From positions 220,414 to 284,413 of the forward strand of contig NKYR01000048.1 in assembly GCA_003184365.1 (NCBI GenBank): DNA of 64,000 bases, given 5' to 3'. Under the pieces are notes generated by a model, which searched no databases, was not told where the DNA came from, and saw nothing but the letters and a program-made list of their open reading frames with translations. The stretch comes from Evernia prunastri (lineage: Eukaryota > Ascomycota > Lecanoromycetes > Lecanorales > Parmeliaceae). Both the position numbers and the translations under genes were made by a program. Positions 23,903 to 36,364 of the stretch are shown piece by piece. Position 1 is the stretch's first letter. The number at the start of each line of letters is the position of its first letter.

Positions 23903-26900
23903 TGTCGCTTTGGTGGAAGCTGGGGGAGGAAGGCGTGAATAGTATGAGGGTGAAATGCTCTAGAGGTAGCGCGCTTTCTGGGGTTGAAGGGTTTGATGCA
24001 GCATTTGCAGCCGCTCGGGCATTAGGCGGCACATGCATGGTCCAGCTGCTTTAGAAAGATGCCAATGGTACGAATGGAGCCATTCTTCTCGAATCCTGTT
24101 AACGCTACTGCGGGGGAGAGATTGCCGGAGAAGAATGTGTGCCAATGACTGGAACAGCGGGTGCCGAGTCTCTCAACGGATTGAGATATGCAAGGGGGAA
24201 GATGCTGATCTAGGTAGGTAGTATTATTCAGTAGAGAGTGTACGGTGTGGTGGAGGCGGAGGAGCAAATTGTGAAGGAGATGGGAATTAGAGACTCTAGG
24301 CCACAGGTAGGGTTGAGATGGTTGTCGCACACATGTTCGATAGGCGTGCATGATTGGCAGTAGGTAGGTAGATTGAAGTCATCATGCAAGCCTTTATTCG
24401 TTTTGGACCCTTTGTACCCATGTCGGAAGTAGAAAAGGGTCTGCTCGACACCCATGGAGATGGCATGCATGAGTGCGTTGACTAGCTGCAGCAACGTTGA
24501 ATAGGTAGGTATTCAGAATCTACCAATCTTTCGCGCCACCCTGCTAATAGAATGGTATTACCTATATCGTATGAAGTCGGGAGTTCAGTCCTAGAGTACC
24601 TTTGTAATGTAAAATGAAGTTTTGACTTGTAAGTTGTGAGAATGGTTGAAGGTGTCATCAGCATGAGATACCGTAGGTATAACGGGCTCTTCGCGGGGAC
24701 ACGTTGGCGGGCCTCTTGGATACCTCTTTTAAGGTCCTCAAGGAGGTAGGTACCTAGGTAGTTAAGGAGAAGACACCGTTGAAATTTGAATAATGATCGA
24801 TGTTGTACGCTAGAATACCCAGGTACCTTATGCATTCTCTGCGCTAGCCTTTCCTTGGATTTGGACGCGCATGGTGACGAGATGCATTATTCTCCTCCAA
24901 AGTCCAGAGTCGAAATAGACGGAGATGGGTGCATGATTAGTAATGCTAGATTGAACACCACTTGACTCAAGGGTAGGTGGATATCCTAGAAATAGGGGAC
25001 ATCAAAGACTGTGGTCTCAATTACTTACCTTGCACCTTGCACCATTGGGCAGAGAGAAGCAGAACCATAGATCACAAATCTACCTAAGTACGTCGCTCTT
25101 AGAGTAACACTACTAAATCACTACTTGGACGTATTATAATCTGTGTATACTCTAGTGTCCGCACATTATCTGTCTCGATCTGCAAGAGCGCCTTACTAAA
25201 ACAAATCCCCCCACTTAAAAAGGATCCCGTGCTAGTGAAACGGCGCTACGAGTAAGCCAGTGATACACTAGTATTATATCCGGCACCATCCTTAAGCTTA
25301 AGCACACCTTATACGAGTATTAAGTATTACGCGCTTTTTATAAACATACCATCTCGTCAATGGAAGATCAGTTCGTCTACTTCCCGCATGGCGACGCCCG
25401 GGATACAATATACCTACTCTAGTATCAGTGAACGATGAAAAGCTTGCTCATGTAAGATACCTCGGTCACTGTTGCGAGTACCTTAAGGTAGTCTCAAGCT
25501 GCTCCCTCTTGGGTTTGGGGTCAGTTTCAGGTTGCCAATGAAACATTATTGCCCTTCCTCGTTCCCTTACCCGCACTCACCAAGTCGTGAAACGTGGGGG
25601 CTGCGTGCTTGGTCTTCACTCCACATATGTAAGAGCGAAGCTTGGTAGCCAGGTTCATTGTGGACAATCTGTTGGTAGGGAATACCTTGTGATTTCTGTT
25701 TGTGGTGGTAGCAGCCGTCAATATGCTGTTGTTCAGCGTCAAGTCTTCATTAGGTACTAGGGCATGTTCACTGGTTGCTGGGGCTTGGTTTCCCCGTATC
25801 TGGTATTGCAAGAAGCCTGACGTTCCCTGTGACTTGGACTATCATTGATGGGTGACAGAGACTTATCGAGGAAAGGAATTTCTCAAAATTATCCCAAATC
25901 TGACAGTCGCTGAAACGCTTACGCTGACCAGGCATTCGGCGAACCGCGAGAGACGAAGGGAGGAAATTTATCCTCGTGAGCGGATAAACTTCTTCTCTTC
26001 GTGAGCGAGTCAGTTTCATACGATACCAGATTCACAAGACGATGAAAGCCGTCAATGGGATAATCGTATGGACTTGCAGCCGCCCTCATCTTTCTCCATC
26101 TATCCCTAAAAGTCGAATTCACTCACCGCAAATTTAACGCTGTCACTCACGAGTCAAACATCCTCAATCAAGCTACCACCATCAGCAAATATGTCTAACC
26201 CATATACCCCCTTGATCTGCTCCCACTAGCCTTTTCAATCTACAAAACGCATACGGCGCCCAATTACCATGAAGGACCTGCCACTACCCTCCTCAATGGA
26301 AGTATCCTACGGGACTCTTTAAAGACGTCCTTTCATCTCGGCTATTCGCGCTTTCGGCGATGTAGAATTCGTGATAGACTCACGATACCCCCAACTCAAC
26401 TCACCCACAGCCAGCCAGAAGCCTAAAACAAGCAAATCCGCTAGAGAATCAAAGCGCAGTTCGTTTGGACGCCATACCCTCGATGCAGCGCCAGACGCAG
26501 GAAGCTCCTACCGTCCAGTCTAGGACCATTCCACGATAGAGGTATAGCCAAAAGAATCAATTCACTTCTGTTCGTTCGTTCCGACGCCCAACGCAGCAAA
26601 CGTGAGCTTCAAGCTTTGCGAATCATAACCACCTTTACAAGTCTGGAGACGGTGGGCTTCTGATCTTCGCATTGATGCTGCCTGGTTCTCGTATCTGACG
26701 CGTGCTAAGAGATGCAACATGCCTGAGGCCGATATTCCAGTGCGGAACGGGCAGCTATGCAAGAGGAGACGTCAGAGAGTTCTGGTTGAGAGGATTCTTA
26801 AATGCTAAGTGGATGTTGTGATTCGGCATTGTCAAGAATTGCAACGGACTTTTATCGCTGCATACGAAAGATAGAAGCTTACTGCGTCGTCTCTGTCCAA

Positions 26901-27623
26901 CAAAGATCGAGCAACGTGTATGATAGTGCCGTGGCTCGTCTAGTCCAAACTCGGAAAGTGGCTTCATTTTTCAATAGATAACCCCAAACGGCTTGTGGTT
27001 CAACTCATTGAAGCAGATCGTATTCGAAGAGCGTTGCAGTTTTTCAACATCGTGAGTCGACCTACTTCTTTGGCGGGAAGCTCATTACGTGAAAGGAACT
27101 GCTCGAATACGAAGTCGATTTGCGCGCAAGACCTACTCTAGAACATGTAGAAGCTCTAGATCGTTTTCCACGAGATGAAAAGACCTTCTTCTCTCTGAGA
27201 GCCCAGCGTCTTTTAGTATTCTGCTACCCTCACCCCGAGTACGACCACCAGCAAGACAACTGGAAGCGCACAATTCATCGCTACTACTACGAACAGACGG
27301 CACGCGTATAGCTGCGCTATTAAGCACACCACGCGGTGTGTCTTGCATAACGGTAAAGGTAGCTGCATATGGTGCGCCTCTCCAGCCTACCATACCCTAG
27401 CTTCGCGGCAAAAGCTTCATCAATCAGCCGACAAGCACCCTCTCGGTCTCTCCCATTCGAGCATAGTCATACTTAACTACCCAGTATACCCACACGATCT
27501 AATTCTTCGATCCGCCATATAAAAGCAGGGGACAAAGTTGATCTCGTGCACACCACATGAATTCTCGATTCACAGAACAAAAAGATATTCTCTTGGCCAG
27601 TGATTGTTATTGTTACGGCGAAA
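23903..27623. other. Gene-poor region, no intact gene recognised
   Basis: About 3.7 kb upstream of a secreted-protein gene. It has many TAGGTA/TACCTA words (24,210-24,830) and scattered short frames. A stretch near 27,090-27,311 reads protein-like on the + strand (EYEVDLRARPTLEHVEALD, then FCYPHPEYDH) but is isolated and preceded by stops; it may be a gene fossil. Nothing else could be supported. Confidence 0.4.
27517..27525 (+). promoter_or_regulatory. TATA box of the small secreted protein gene
   Basis: ATATAAAAG about 100 bases upstream of the ATG at 27624, in the expected place for a strongly regulated gene. Confidence 0.55.
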
Positions 27624-28199
27624 ATGTCCTATCGAATAGTAGTAGGCATGTTATCATTACTGTTAATTCTCCTTCTTCCAAGCCCCACGACAGCAGCCGT
27701 ACCCGCAACACGCAACACAACCACCTCCTCGCCCACTCTCTCCATGATCGGCTACAGCGACACTGGGCCAACATACAAATGTACTAAATCCCGCTGGTAC
27801 AAATCGGACAAGCGACCATACTTTTCGGAATGCTACCGTGCCATCCGCAACCTGCCCCAGACCCACGAGCGCGGCGAGTTCCACAGCAAAGGTATCTACA
27901 ATAAGTACTATCTGCCCAAGACCGAACAGTTTGGCAACTGCCGAGCGCAGGTGGAGGTCGAAGGGAGGGATGCGATGAGCAGCTGGGTGATGGTGGCGAG
28001 TACGCTGGATCAGCTCAGCGTTCAGTGCCGCAGAGTTACGCCGATGGGGGACCGTACAGCGGGGTGGATGATGGTGGCGCCGGCTAATCGGATCAAGGTC
28101 TCCTTGCTTGGGCCGGATGATCCTTATACGGGCGTTGGCGTGACTTTTCCGAACGGCACGGGAGGGGGTTTGAGTGAGAGGCGGGATCGGTTGCTTTGA
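27624..28199 (+). CDS. Small secreted cysteine protein (candidate effector-like)
   Basis: Single exon, about 191 aa. The ATG at 27624 begins a clear signal peptide (hydrophobic VVGMLSLLLILLLP, then a likely cleavage after TTA-A). The mature protein has four cysteines in the spacing Cys, then ECYRAIRNLP, a YLPKTEQFGNC segment followed by an alternating beta strand (RAQVEVEG), a SSW motif and a final QCRRV. This layout (C, dC.aI..LP, LP..FG.C.V.V, SW, C) recurs in many small secreted ascomycete proteins of unknown function. A related layout occurs in the gene at 54,328. Two disulfides are likely. No enzyme motif was seen. A TATA box lies about 100 bases upstream. Confidence 0.75.
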   Translation: MSYRIVVGMLSLLLILLLPSPTTAAVPATRNTTTSSPTLSMIGYSDTGPTYKCTKSRWYKSDKRPYFSECYRAIRNLPQTHERGEFHSKGIYNKYYLPKTEQFGNCRAQVEVEGRDAMSSWVMVASTLDQLSVQCRRVTPMGDRTAGWMMVAPANRIKVSLLGPDDPYTGVGVTFPNGTGGGLSERRDRLL

Positions 28200-29705
28200 T
28201 ATTCAGCGATTCGCTGGATTGAGGTAGGTGAAGAGGAAAGGTGAGCGTTTGTCATTACTGAAAGTGACTTACTGCGACTCAGAACCCAGCCCAGGGCTAC
28301 CACCTCAAGAGACAGAAAACACAAGTCCTCGCCTCTAATTGCTTCCGTACAGGCGTGTTGTTGTAGGTAGAGTGAGAACATCAAAAGTAAAGGAAAATTC
28401 AGCCTGCAAATATGATTTCACGATGATAAGTTTCTTGACAACACTAGACCGCCAAAAACCCGTTCCCTGGCTTCTCCCGGATTAGGCACACGCCATCAAG
28501 GACGGCTTCAAATCATCTGTTCAAAAGCCCATACACTCAGCCGCGCGAGCGATTTTCCATTCGGTCGACCAAAACATCCAGGGACACGTGCCCTGCCGGT
28601 TGCGTACTCGAGGGCCGGGCGACAAACCTAAGGCCAGGGATAACGAAAAGAAAAGGAAAGGAAAGGAAAAGAAAGGAAAGGAAAGTAAGGCGTGATCACT
28701 ATCGGGCAGAAACCCATACCACAAGCAAAACCGCTCCTTTCCCCACTGATAACGTTCCCCCCCCCCCTCAAAAAGCCATCATCGAACACTGTATATACAC
28801 ACCCAACCACCAACCCATCTGCCTCGTTCCGAACGTGCCAATGAAACCAAGCATTTTAACCAGACATCTCCCGCCAGTGATACAAGTCGATAGATGTGCA
28901 GCCGGTTGACTATGCCTGTCCCTAGGCGATATCTACGGACACGTCTGATTAATCAACCCTGTTGACCAGCAAAGCGGCAAAATCGTGCCCCGACGTGATC
29001 GATGCGAACGCTGCTCCCCTCTCTCTTCCAATCCTTATCAGGGTGGTTCACGACTACCTAGTGCTGCCAAGTGAGAATCGGGCGAGTAGGGTCGGTCGGT
29101 CGGCTGTCGGAGGGGGATGTGATGGCGATCTTGAGTACGGTCGTTGCTTGCTTGTATTTGTGTTTGTGTGGTTTGCCATGTCTTATACGTTTCGAGGCCA
29201 GCGTCCACAGAGTAAGTGACACACGAATGATGTTGCATCTGGGGTTGGCGGTGCGAGACGTGATGGAGATGGTTGGTTGATAGGCTTGTTTTTTAAATAG
29301 ATGTAGGAAAGTGTATGGTGCGATGGATTGATAGACAATAGCATATGGTGAGGGCGTGGAGACAATATGATTCTTCTGCGCTGACTGACACTGGCGCATG
29401 TGGGAGTGTGGATGCTATATATGAACATCGTACTACCATTGCGTCCATCCCCCACAGACCACAATTACGAAAACCCATCCCCAGAGACGGAGACAAGACG
29501 TCTCGCAAACGCCACGACCAGGAAGGCAGTTTCGCTCCCTTCACCCAGTAAAACCTCACTTACAAGGCCAAGTCGCCCCCACCTTCTTGCCAGATCGAGT
29601 ACGTACATACACACACATGCACCTCTCTCTCTCTCAAAAACACATCCACCAAACGTCCGAGCCCCCCCCCCCCCCCCCCCAATCTCCATCTCCAAAACGC
29701 CCAAC
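28200..29705. other. Intergenic region rich in homopolymers and purine tracts
   Basis: About 1.5 kb with no gene recognised. It has an AAAGG-type purine tract at about 28,648-28,688, an 11-base C run at about 28,757 and a 19-base C run at 29,662. It lies between the ends of a + and a - strand gene, so it should be mainly 3' sequence. Confidence 0.5.
29662..29680. repeat. Poly-C homopolymer (about 19 bases)
   Basis: Uninterrupted run of C on the + strand just beyond the stop codon of the But2-like gene. Its exact length is likely to be unstable or mis-assembled. Confidence 0.8.
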
Positions 29706-30500
29706 TTAGCACCCGCTCCGCTCCCTCAGCCCCATGCCCCCCCTGTTCAAATACGCCACGCTCCCCTCCTCGGCGCTATACTGCGTGATGCCGAACCTGA
29801 GCACCAGCTCCTCCTGGCAGACGAGCTGGTTCAGGAACAGCAGCTTCGGCTCGTCGCCGCCCTTCTTCGGCAATTCAAACGTCCCCACCAGGCTGCCCGT
29901 GCGCGCCTCGATGCTGTTCCACGTCGGCGTTGCGCCGTCGTTGTCGGGCCCTCCCCCCGGCCGCCGAGGCGCGTCGTTGTCCACGCGGAACATGTTGATC
30001 TGCCCCTGCCCGCGCGCGAAGTAGGCCGACTGCGGGACGAAGTTGAACTCGAAGCTGAAGGGGCCCGGGCCGTAGCAGGGGAGGTGCGCGAAGGCGACGA
30101 CGAGATCTTGCCGGTCTGTGTTGCCGGCGCCTTGGGACACGTGGAAGGCGAAGGGGATGTTCGGGACGCGGGGGGAGAGGCGCGTGCTGTTGTTGTTCGT
30201 CGTCGTCGTGGTGCCATTCGTCAGGTTGCCGTTGTTGCCGCTGCCGCCGCCGTAGTGGCCCCTGGTTGAGAGGTCGATGCTCACGTCTGGGTAGGAGGAG
30301 TAGATTTGGTAGGCGGAGGTGGGCTCGTGGATCGAGCAGCCGCCGTGGGGTCCGGGGGGTGGTCCGGGAGGTCCAGGGGGTCCAGGTGGGGATCCGGGAG
30401 GGGATCCGGGGGGTCCGGGGGGTCCGGGGGGTCTTTGGGCGGTGGTGAGGGGTAGGAGGGTGCAGAGGAGGGGTAGGCCGGTTGCGAGGGAGAGATGCAT
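29706..30500 (-). CDS. Secreted But2-domain-like protein with collagen-like N-terminal repeat
   Basis: Single exon, 264 aa. Signal peptide MHLSLATGLPLLCTLLPLTTAQ is followed by a proline/glycine tract of GPP and GSP triplets (about residues 23-52), then a folded domain of about 200 residues. That domain has FAFHVSQ, LVVAFAHLPCYGPGPFSFEF, INMFRVD, TWNSI, LVGTFELP and LLFLNQLVCQEELVLRFGI. The pattern of beta strands and the two late cysteines resembles the But2 C-terminal domain found in many secreted fungal proteins of unknown function. The asparagine-rich NNGNLTNGT segment offers N-glycosylation sites. The long + strand frame across this locus is an antisense composition artefact. The But2 assignment is tentative; secretion is well supported. 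Confidence 0.7.
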   Translation of the reverse strand: MHLSLATGLPLLCTLLPLTTAQRPPGPPGPPGSPPGSPPGPPGPPGPPPGPHGGCSIHEPTSAYQIYSSYPDVSIDLSTRGHYGGGSGNNGNLTNGTTTTTNNNSTRLSPRVPNIPFAFHVSQGAGNTDRQDLVVAFAHLPCYGPGPFSFEFNFVPQSAYFARGQGQINMFRVDNDAPRRPGGGPDNDGATPTWNSIEARTGSLVGTFELPKKGGDEPKLLFLNQLVCQEELVLRFGITQYSAEEGSVAYLNRGGMGLRERSGC

Positions 30501-31222
30501 CCTGGAGGGATTGGAGGGAGGAAAGATGGGAAGGGAGGCTTGGGGCGGGCGGAAAGTAGTGTTCGGCGAGTTGGAGTCTCCTTTCCGTACTGATGGCGAG
30601 AGTGAAGAAGAGTTAATCGAACAACAGAAAGGACGCGACGGAGTGAACGTTTATATATGCTCCAAAGCTGCAACTCTCGTCTCATCCATACCTTTGAATT
30701 GTGCAGTTGCGAATGTGGCTTGAAGCCGCCAAAAACAAGGTTGGAGTCAATTCTACACCGTTTGGACAGCCGCCAGTTCCACGACGTAGACGCCAAAAAG
30801 CGTCACAGTTAGTGGCGCACAGCACACAGCGGTCAAAAGAGGTGGAAACTGTAATTGAAAAGTCTTGGGGCGGATGGTGGTAGTCAATAGTGTTAAAGTT
30901 TGAAAGAGTTATTGAAACCTAGGTGGTCCTGGAAGTGGAATCATCACCACTTGGTGTGCTTGTATGATGTTGCCTTTAAGCCTCTTCTCACGTTCAGCCA
31001 ATGACTCCCAGGGAGCTCAACTTGTGGGTTTCTCCGGCACGGAGTGCTCGGGAGAGAGGTGCTGGTCAAAAGGTAAGAACAAGGGTGACACCGGTTCGCA
31101 GGGTATCATATGTGATCTTGGTAGCCGCCTGGAGTGTTAATCGTGAGCCGCAAAATACAGCGCACACATTTAGACCTGTGTCATTATTCTAGGTGAACTC
31201 TAATGCTAGTATGAATGCTACA
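30501..31222. other. Intergenic region
   Basis: About 720 bases holding the promoter of the But2-like gene and the 3' region of the carboxypeptidase gene. No other feature seen. Confidence 0.45.
30651..30658 (-). promoter_or_regulatory. TATA box of the But2-like gene
   Basis: ATATATAA on the minus strand about 150 bases upstream of the ATG at 30500. Confidence 0.45.
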
Positions 31223-33217
31223 TCATGCATAAGCCCTCGGGTCACGGTTCACCATACGGCCATACCCTTGACGCTTCGTGAGAGGTACGGTGCCGGTGAA
31301 ATTGCCCGTCTGGGTTGTGAAATCTCCTGTCTGGCTCAAGGACGAAATCCTTCCCAGCATCAATTCGACAACTCTGTACGCAGCCCCTGGTGTATACCCA
31401 GGCAGTTCTGAAAATCATCAGCATTTCGGTCGTGTTGAGAAGCTCAAAGTTGCTTACCGTGTCCTGCCAGTTCAACTTCATAAAAGGTCAAGCCTCGTTC
31501 AGTCACCCATGAGCCAAGGTCACCGGCTCCCGCGAGGAAGCCCAGGTTGTATTCAGGATGGTAGGGAACGAAGAAGTTGTTCGACGGTGGGGTCTGGAAA
31601 CCTTGAAGCCCATTCCAGGTCATGTTTTGCAGTGCCAATAGGGTACCATTGGTTGGAAGTAAATAATCCAAGCCTCCGACCCCAATGATGGTATTGTTTG
31701 TAGATTCAATGACATGTGCCAGAACTCCGTCTTGAGCTGGACCCAACGATTCGTCACCTTGAGAGTTGTTCCCATAAGGACCTTCAAAGACGTTGATATC
31801 TGTGCACTGCATCCAGTTGGTGCCAACAGGGGCATTGATAGCGGCTTGAACATCACTGCGATTGAAGTAAACTTGCGCTCCCGGTGGGAAGTAATCACCT
31901 GGGTTGACAATGCCGAGGACGTTGAAAAGATGGGGGCAGGTGTCGAGGATATGGTAGATGTTGAAGCATGGATTGACTTCAAGTGCGGCAGAGAAGACGT
32001 CGTCGAAGATGTCACAGTCCAGAGAGCTATTCTTTGGCAATGGCAATGGACCAGGTGGTGGGAAAGTTAGGTAGGTTTCGATGTAGTCGGTATATCCACA
32101 AGAATCGGCACGCTCTCGAGCTGCGGCTACGAAGCTATCGTTTAGGGCAAACGTGTTTTCCCAGTAGTTTAGGTATGGCACGACGGGCACTAAGAGTAAG
32201 TAAGCAGAGATTCCCAGGGAAATAAGGTGGGCAACCCACCCTCCTGCTGCAGGTCTCCGTCACCAAGAATAGGATCGTTGATTGCCACACCCGCAAGATT
32301 ATAGTACGTCTTGTCATTGGCATTGATGAAAGCGTCCGCTACGTAAGGTACATAGTCCCCTCCGTAGCTTTCACCCGTGATGTAGACCTTGCTGCCTTGG
32401 ACTTGAAAATCGTCCGCCCAATTCTTGTAGAATCCTAGGAACTGTTGCGCGAGTTCCAACTCATTCACGATGTCCGGTGTTCCTTGGGTGAATCCAACGC
32501 CGACAGGTTGCTCAACCCAGAGCATGTTTGTCAAGTTCACCCATGTATAGGGGTTTTTTGTGGGAGCAAATGTGCCAGCTTGCCATGTGAAAGGGCCATT
32601 CTCGGTAAGGAGGCCACTGAGGGAGCTGCAGCCGGGGCCACCGTTGAACCTGGAAGCAATGGATTAGCCAGCGACTCGGAGCGAATGAGCTCAACCACCT
32701 TACCAGATCACGACCTCATCGGTAGCAGCGGGATTTGTGGAGGGGAAGAACCTAGGTGTGGATGGTAAGCGTTGTACAAGACATCTTTTCGAGTCAGACA
32801 CACCAAAAGAAGAGCTCCCGAGTCTCGTTGGCAGCGGACGAGATGGGTACCAATCCGGCGTATGACTCGCCAACATCGAACTGCATGTTTCTTAGCTTGT
32901 AGTGCTTTCCTGCATTGCATCCAACATACATCAACATCTGGGATCTTGGTGCCGTCCACGACAAACTCTGATGGCCAGTCAGCATATGAGCTATGAATCC
33001 AATCTGTCGCGCACTCACTCTCTGTGATGTTGTTCAGAAAAGGAGATGCACGCTTTTGTAATCGCTCAGGGCTCTGGGTCGGTGCGTTGTGCTGTGCGGC
33101 GGCTCTGGGCTCTAGGACTCTGTCAACTCGTTTGAAGGCATCGATGGCACCAGAAGCTGCAGCTGATGATGCGCATAGGAATGCTGAAAGAGAGAGTGCA
33201 ACACGCATGGTGATCAC
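31223..33217 (-). CDS. Secreted serine carboxypeptidase (peptidase S10)
   Basis: Seven exons: 33217-33019, 32967-32930, 32880-32804, 32751-32704, 32649-32240, 32189-31458 and 31407-31223; all six introns 49 to 54 bases; about 562 aa. Signal peptide in the first about 22 residues, then a propeptide-like region. S10 landmarks appear in order: FDVGESYAGL, FFPSTNPA, FNGGPGCSSL (oxyanion hole), LWVEQPVGVGFTQG and the nucleophile motif GESYGGDYVP (Ser about 216). Next come VGGLDYLLP with the likely catalytic Asp (about 431) and ELAGHELPGYTP with the catalytic His (about 501). All three catalytic residues are present, so the enzyme should be active. It would remove C-terminal residues from peptides at acid pH outside the cell. 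The 38- and 48-base exons are supported by continuous family sequence. Confidence 0.92.
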
Positions 33218-35933
33218 TTAGAAATATTAGTACTTGAAAGCCAAGTACTACAGAAAGGATATGAATACGAGGAGACTTGGAGAAGGGCAAGGTACTTGAG
33301 AGAAGATATAGGTGGGGACATGGCTTGTGTCACTCCAAGACTAGCATCATTCGCTCATTCGTCCCTGACCGGCCGGCATGATGCCAATGTGCCTTGGTGC
33401 GTGTGATAGCCCGTTTTCTTAGTTGAAGGAAAAGACTTGGAAAGGCAGGTGCTGCCTTGAATGTCCCATGACCTGCCCGATCTTCCATAGATCTGGTCAA
33501 TCAATGTATGTATGTAGTATGTAGGATTCAAACTTCCTCTTCCTCCTGCATTTTCAAGTAAGGGCGAGTTGTCGTCATTTGGAGTTCGGGAGGATCTATC
33601 GAAGATATCAAGCACCATGACAACATGGGGCATGTTCGGGTCTCTCCATTAGGAAGGTGTCTCATTGGCCGGCGCCAACGGTCTCTCCAGGCAACGCGCA
33701 GGATCTCGGAGCACTGTGGAGAGGACTGTGTGCGGGTTCTACATCCACTCTGCTGTCTGCTGAGAACCGAGGTACACCATCACTGGTGTCGGAGTAAGCA
33801 AGCAGAATGGAGTGGAAGGTGGAAGGTAGAAAGGTGAGGGAAGGGTCAAATCAAGCTCGGCAAATCCCCATGCGCCAAGCCCGGTCCGCCAAGCCTGCTA
33901 GCCTTCAAGGCTCAAAGTAAGTAAAAACTCGAGAGCTCGTCCGAAGTCCGAGGCACCTGCATTTCTCAAGTACGTACAACATACAACACAGGTACCCATC
34001 GCAAAATGTCTTCAATACCTTGACATGTATATATCTGTGTATGAAGCTGGAAAGCTGGTCCTTCAGATTTTTACTACTCTTTTCCTTTGCTCACGCAGTC
34101 GCCCTTTCCTTCGCCCTTACTCTATCTGAGTCATTTACAGCAATAGCGTGTCTATGGCTATGTCACTCTCACCAAGCTCATCCACTCCACTCCACTCTAA
34201 GGGATGTGAGACTTGCAATATGGGGCCCCGGCTTGTATTGTCCCATTCCCTACGTCATAATCGCCTGCTGCTCATCTGAGCCCCGTCACTTACGCTCTCT
34301 CATCCTTCTGTAGTACTGCTATGTAGAGGCAGTGCTTCTCATTTGCAAGACAACTTATCTACGTTGCTTCTAGTTGCTCCTGTTTTGATCTATTGCTGCC
34401 AACGGTGGGCTTCATATCATCAAAGCTATAGAAAACGTGGACTGCGTACAATGCTGCAATATCAATGTCTCGATACCATTTCGAATAAATAGTTTAGGGT
34501 TGAGAGCAACAACGAGACTGCCAAAGCACAAAGTAAAGGTCAGCAGCCAGTCCACGAAGAGACTAGAGCCGATACGTCGAAGCGGAATGACTTTACCACA
34601 AGGCATGCATTTATCGATGAACATTCTTGTCTTGATCAGAGGACGAGCACACTTCGAAGTATCTTCCCTGCGATAAATATAGAGCCTATGGAGTCGAAAG
34701 AGGTTCTTGTTTCCAGGCTGGTGGCGATTTGAAGGGATTGAATGGTCCCTAGCGACCCGGTGCTGAACAATTCGAGCTCCCCTAATGCTACCAACAAAGT
34801 GTGCAATGCTGTTCTAGTCGGACTTACGGAGCAAAAGCAAATCCGCGAGTGGAACGAGTACCAGTACGCGATAAAGTATGGATAGAATCTGAAGTCCGAG
34901 CCTCTCCGCCAACGGGGGAGAGGCAGTCTTCCGTGTCCACTTCAGACGATGCTGGTGCGGCCCCTGCTTGTCCTTAATTCGTTGCCGGAAATACATCTAC
35001 TTCGCTTGAAAAGTAAGTAAGATACCCAGGGAGACAGGAAATACAAGAAGGGCGTAACTCCAAGAAAAAGATGATGGAAATGAGGGAATGAGATACATCT
35101 CGAGGATAGTGTCGTCAATGATTGAGCTCAACATTCAAATTGACGAAACAGGCGGCCTATGATGGGCCGGCTGACAGAGTTCATGACTACCATGATGACA
35201 CACTGAAATATTCCAAAGTATTTGAGAATGGTGGTCTTCGATTTCGTGACTGGCTTGGGTGCTCAATCTCCAAAGAAATATAAGCGTGTTACAAAGCTCG
35301 AGAGGAATCAGAAGAGGAGGAGATGGAGTACGAAGCATGGTCTGCATAACAACTTCGAATGAAGGACTTTCCTATTGGACTACATGCCGGACGGTGATAC
35401 GTTCCTCGTCACCATACCCGAATGGCTTCTTCCCAAAATCTCGACACGGGCTGAGACTCCAGCCTTTTCCTGAGAGTTGTGCGCAGCTTTCAGCTTTCAG
35501 CTACTCGCCCAGTGCTCGTAGTCCAGATGTCATCGCCTTCCACAACAAACTCGGCAAATACCGCTAGTAAAGACTGCCGGAAATGCTTGGCGAAGATTTT
35601 GCAAAATACGTCCAAAAAGGAACTCGGATCGGAAAGGCCAAAATCATGCCTCGGATACGAGTAGGACGACTACTCAAGGCTGGATGACTTTCCGAGGCAG
35701 GATTCCAACCATTTCTCTGCACCGTATTCAGCGCTGTGAAGTCGCATAGATCTCTTGTGTCATGTGGATACAGTGTCGTTGATTGATAATTTCTATTCCA
35801 ATCTAACAAAGAAAAGGCACAGATCCCAAAGCAGGACATGCCAACGTGCCCTCAACATATTAACCAATTTCTGCAAGACCTCGCGCCTGCACAACCCTTC
35901 CCTCCTACCCCTGAGCACCGTCACCATCAACCC
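33218..35933. other. Gene-poor region between carboxypeptidase and DPBB protein genes
   Basis: About 2.7 kb. Only short unsupported frames on both strands. No repeat, RNA gene or transposon recognised. Confidence 0.45.
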
Positions 35934-36364
35934 TCAACCCCCAACCGCACTGCCACCCCAGTTCACCGTAATCCTCCCATCACTCAGCCCATTCGGATCC
36001 ACCGCCTCAAACACGCTCGAACTCACGTCGATGTCGTATTCGGCGCAGGCCTCGCAGGTGTCGACGATGGTGGCCGTGTGCGTGCTGCCGGTGGACGGGT
36101 TTTCAATGCTTATCGTGGTGCCGCATTTCGGGTTGGTGTTGGGGTTGGCGCCGTTTTGCATGATGCTGGTGGAGAGCGCCACGATGGCGTCGGAGGCAGA
36201 GGATGTGTAGCCGCAGGAACCGAGGCCTGGGTGGGGTTAGTATGGGACGGGAGAACAGAGGATCAGGGTCAGGGCGTACCGGTGTTGTAGTAGGTCATGC
36301 TTCCTGTGTAGGCTGTGGCCAGGCGGAGGAGGAGAGGGACTAGCGCGAGGGTTGGAGTCTTCAT
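35934..36364 (-). CDS. Secreted RlpA-like double-psi beta-barrel protein
   Basis: Two exons, 36364-36280 and 36226-35934; 53-base intron; about 125 aa. Signal peptide KTPTLALVPLLLRLATA precedes a compact DPBB domain: GSMTYYNTGLGSCGYTS, then NPKCGTTISIEN, TATIVDTCEACAEYDIDVS and GRITVNW. The DTC-x2-C and the Asp in VDTC match RlpA-like/expansin-related and cerato-platanin-adjacent fungal proteins; no carbohydrate-binding module is attached. Short proteins like this are often induced in growth on plants or in development, but the role here is not known. A TATATATAT stretch lies about 135 bases upstream. Confidence 0.85.

Noticed and set aside
29400..30269. Long + strand frame (289 codons) over the But2-like gene
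   Set aside because: It is antisense to a gene with signal peptide and conserved motifs; the Arg/Pro-rich product reflects GC-rich complement, and no start context or motif supports it.
34020..34313. 97-codon + strand hydrophobic frame
   Set aside because: Hydrophobic but with no family resemblance, conserved neighbours or convincing start; left as intergenic.
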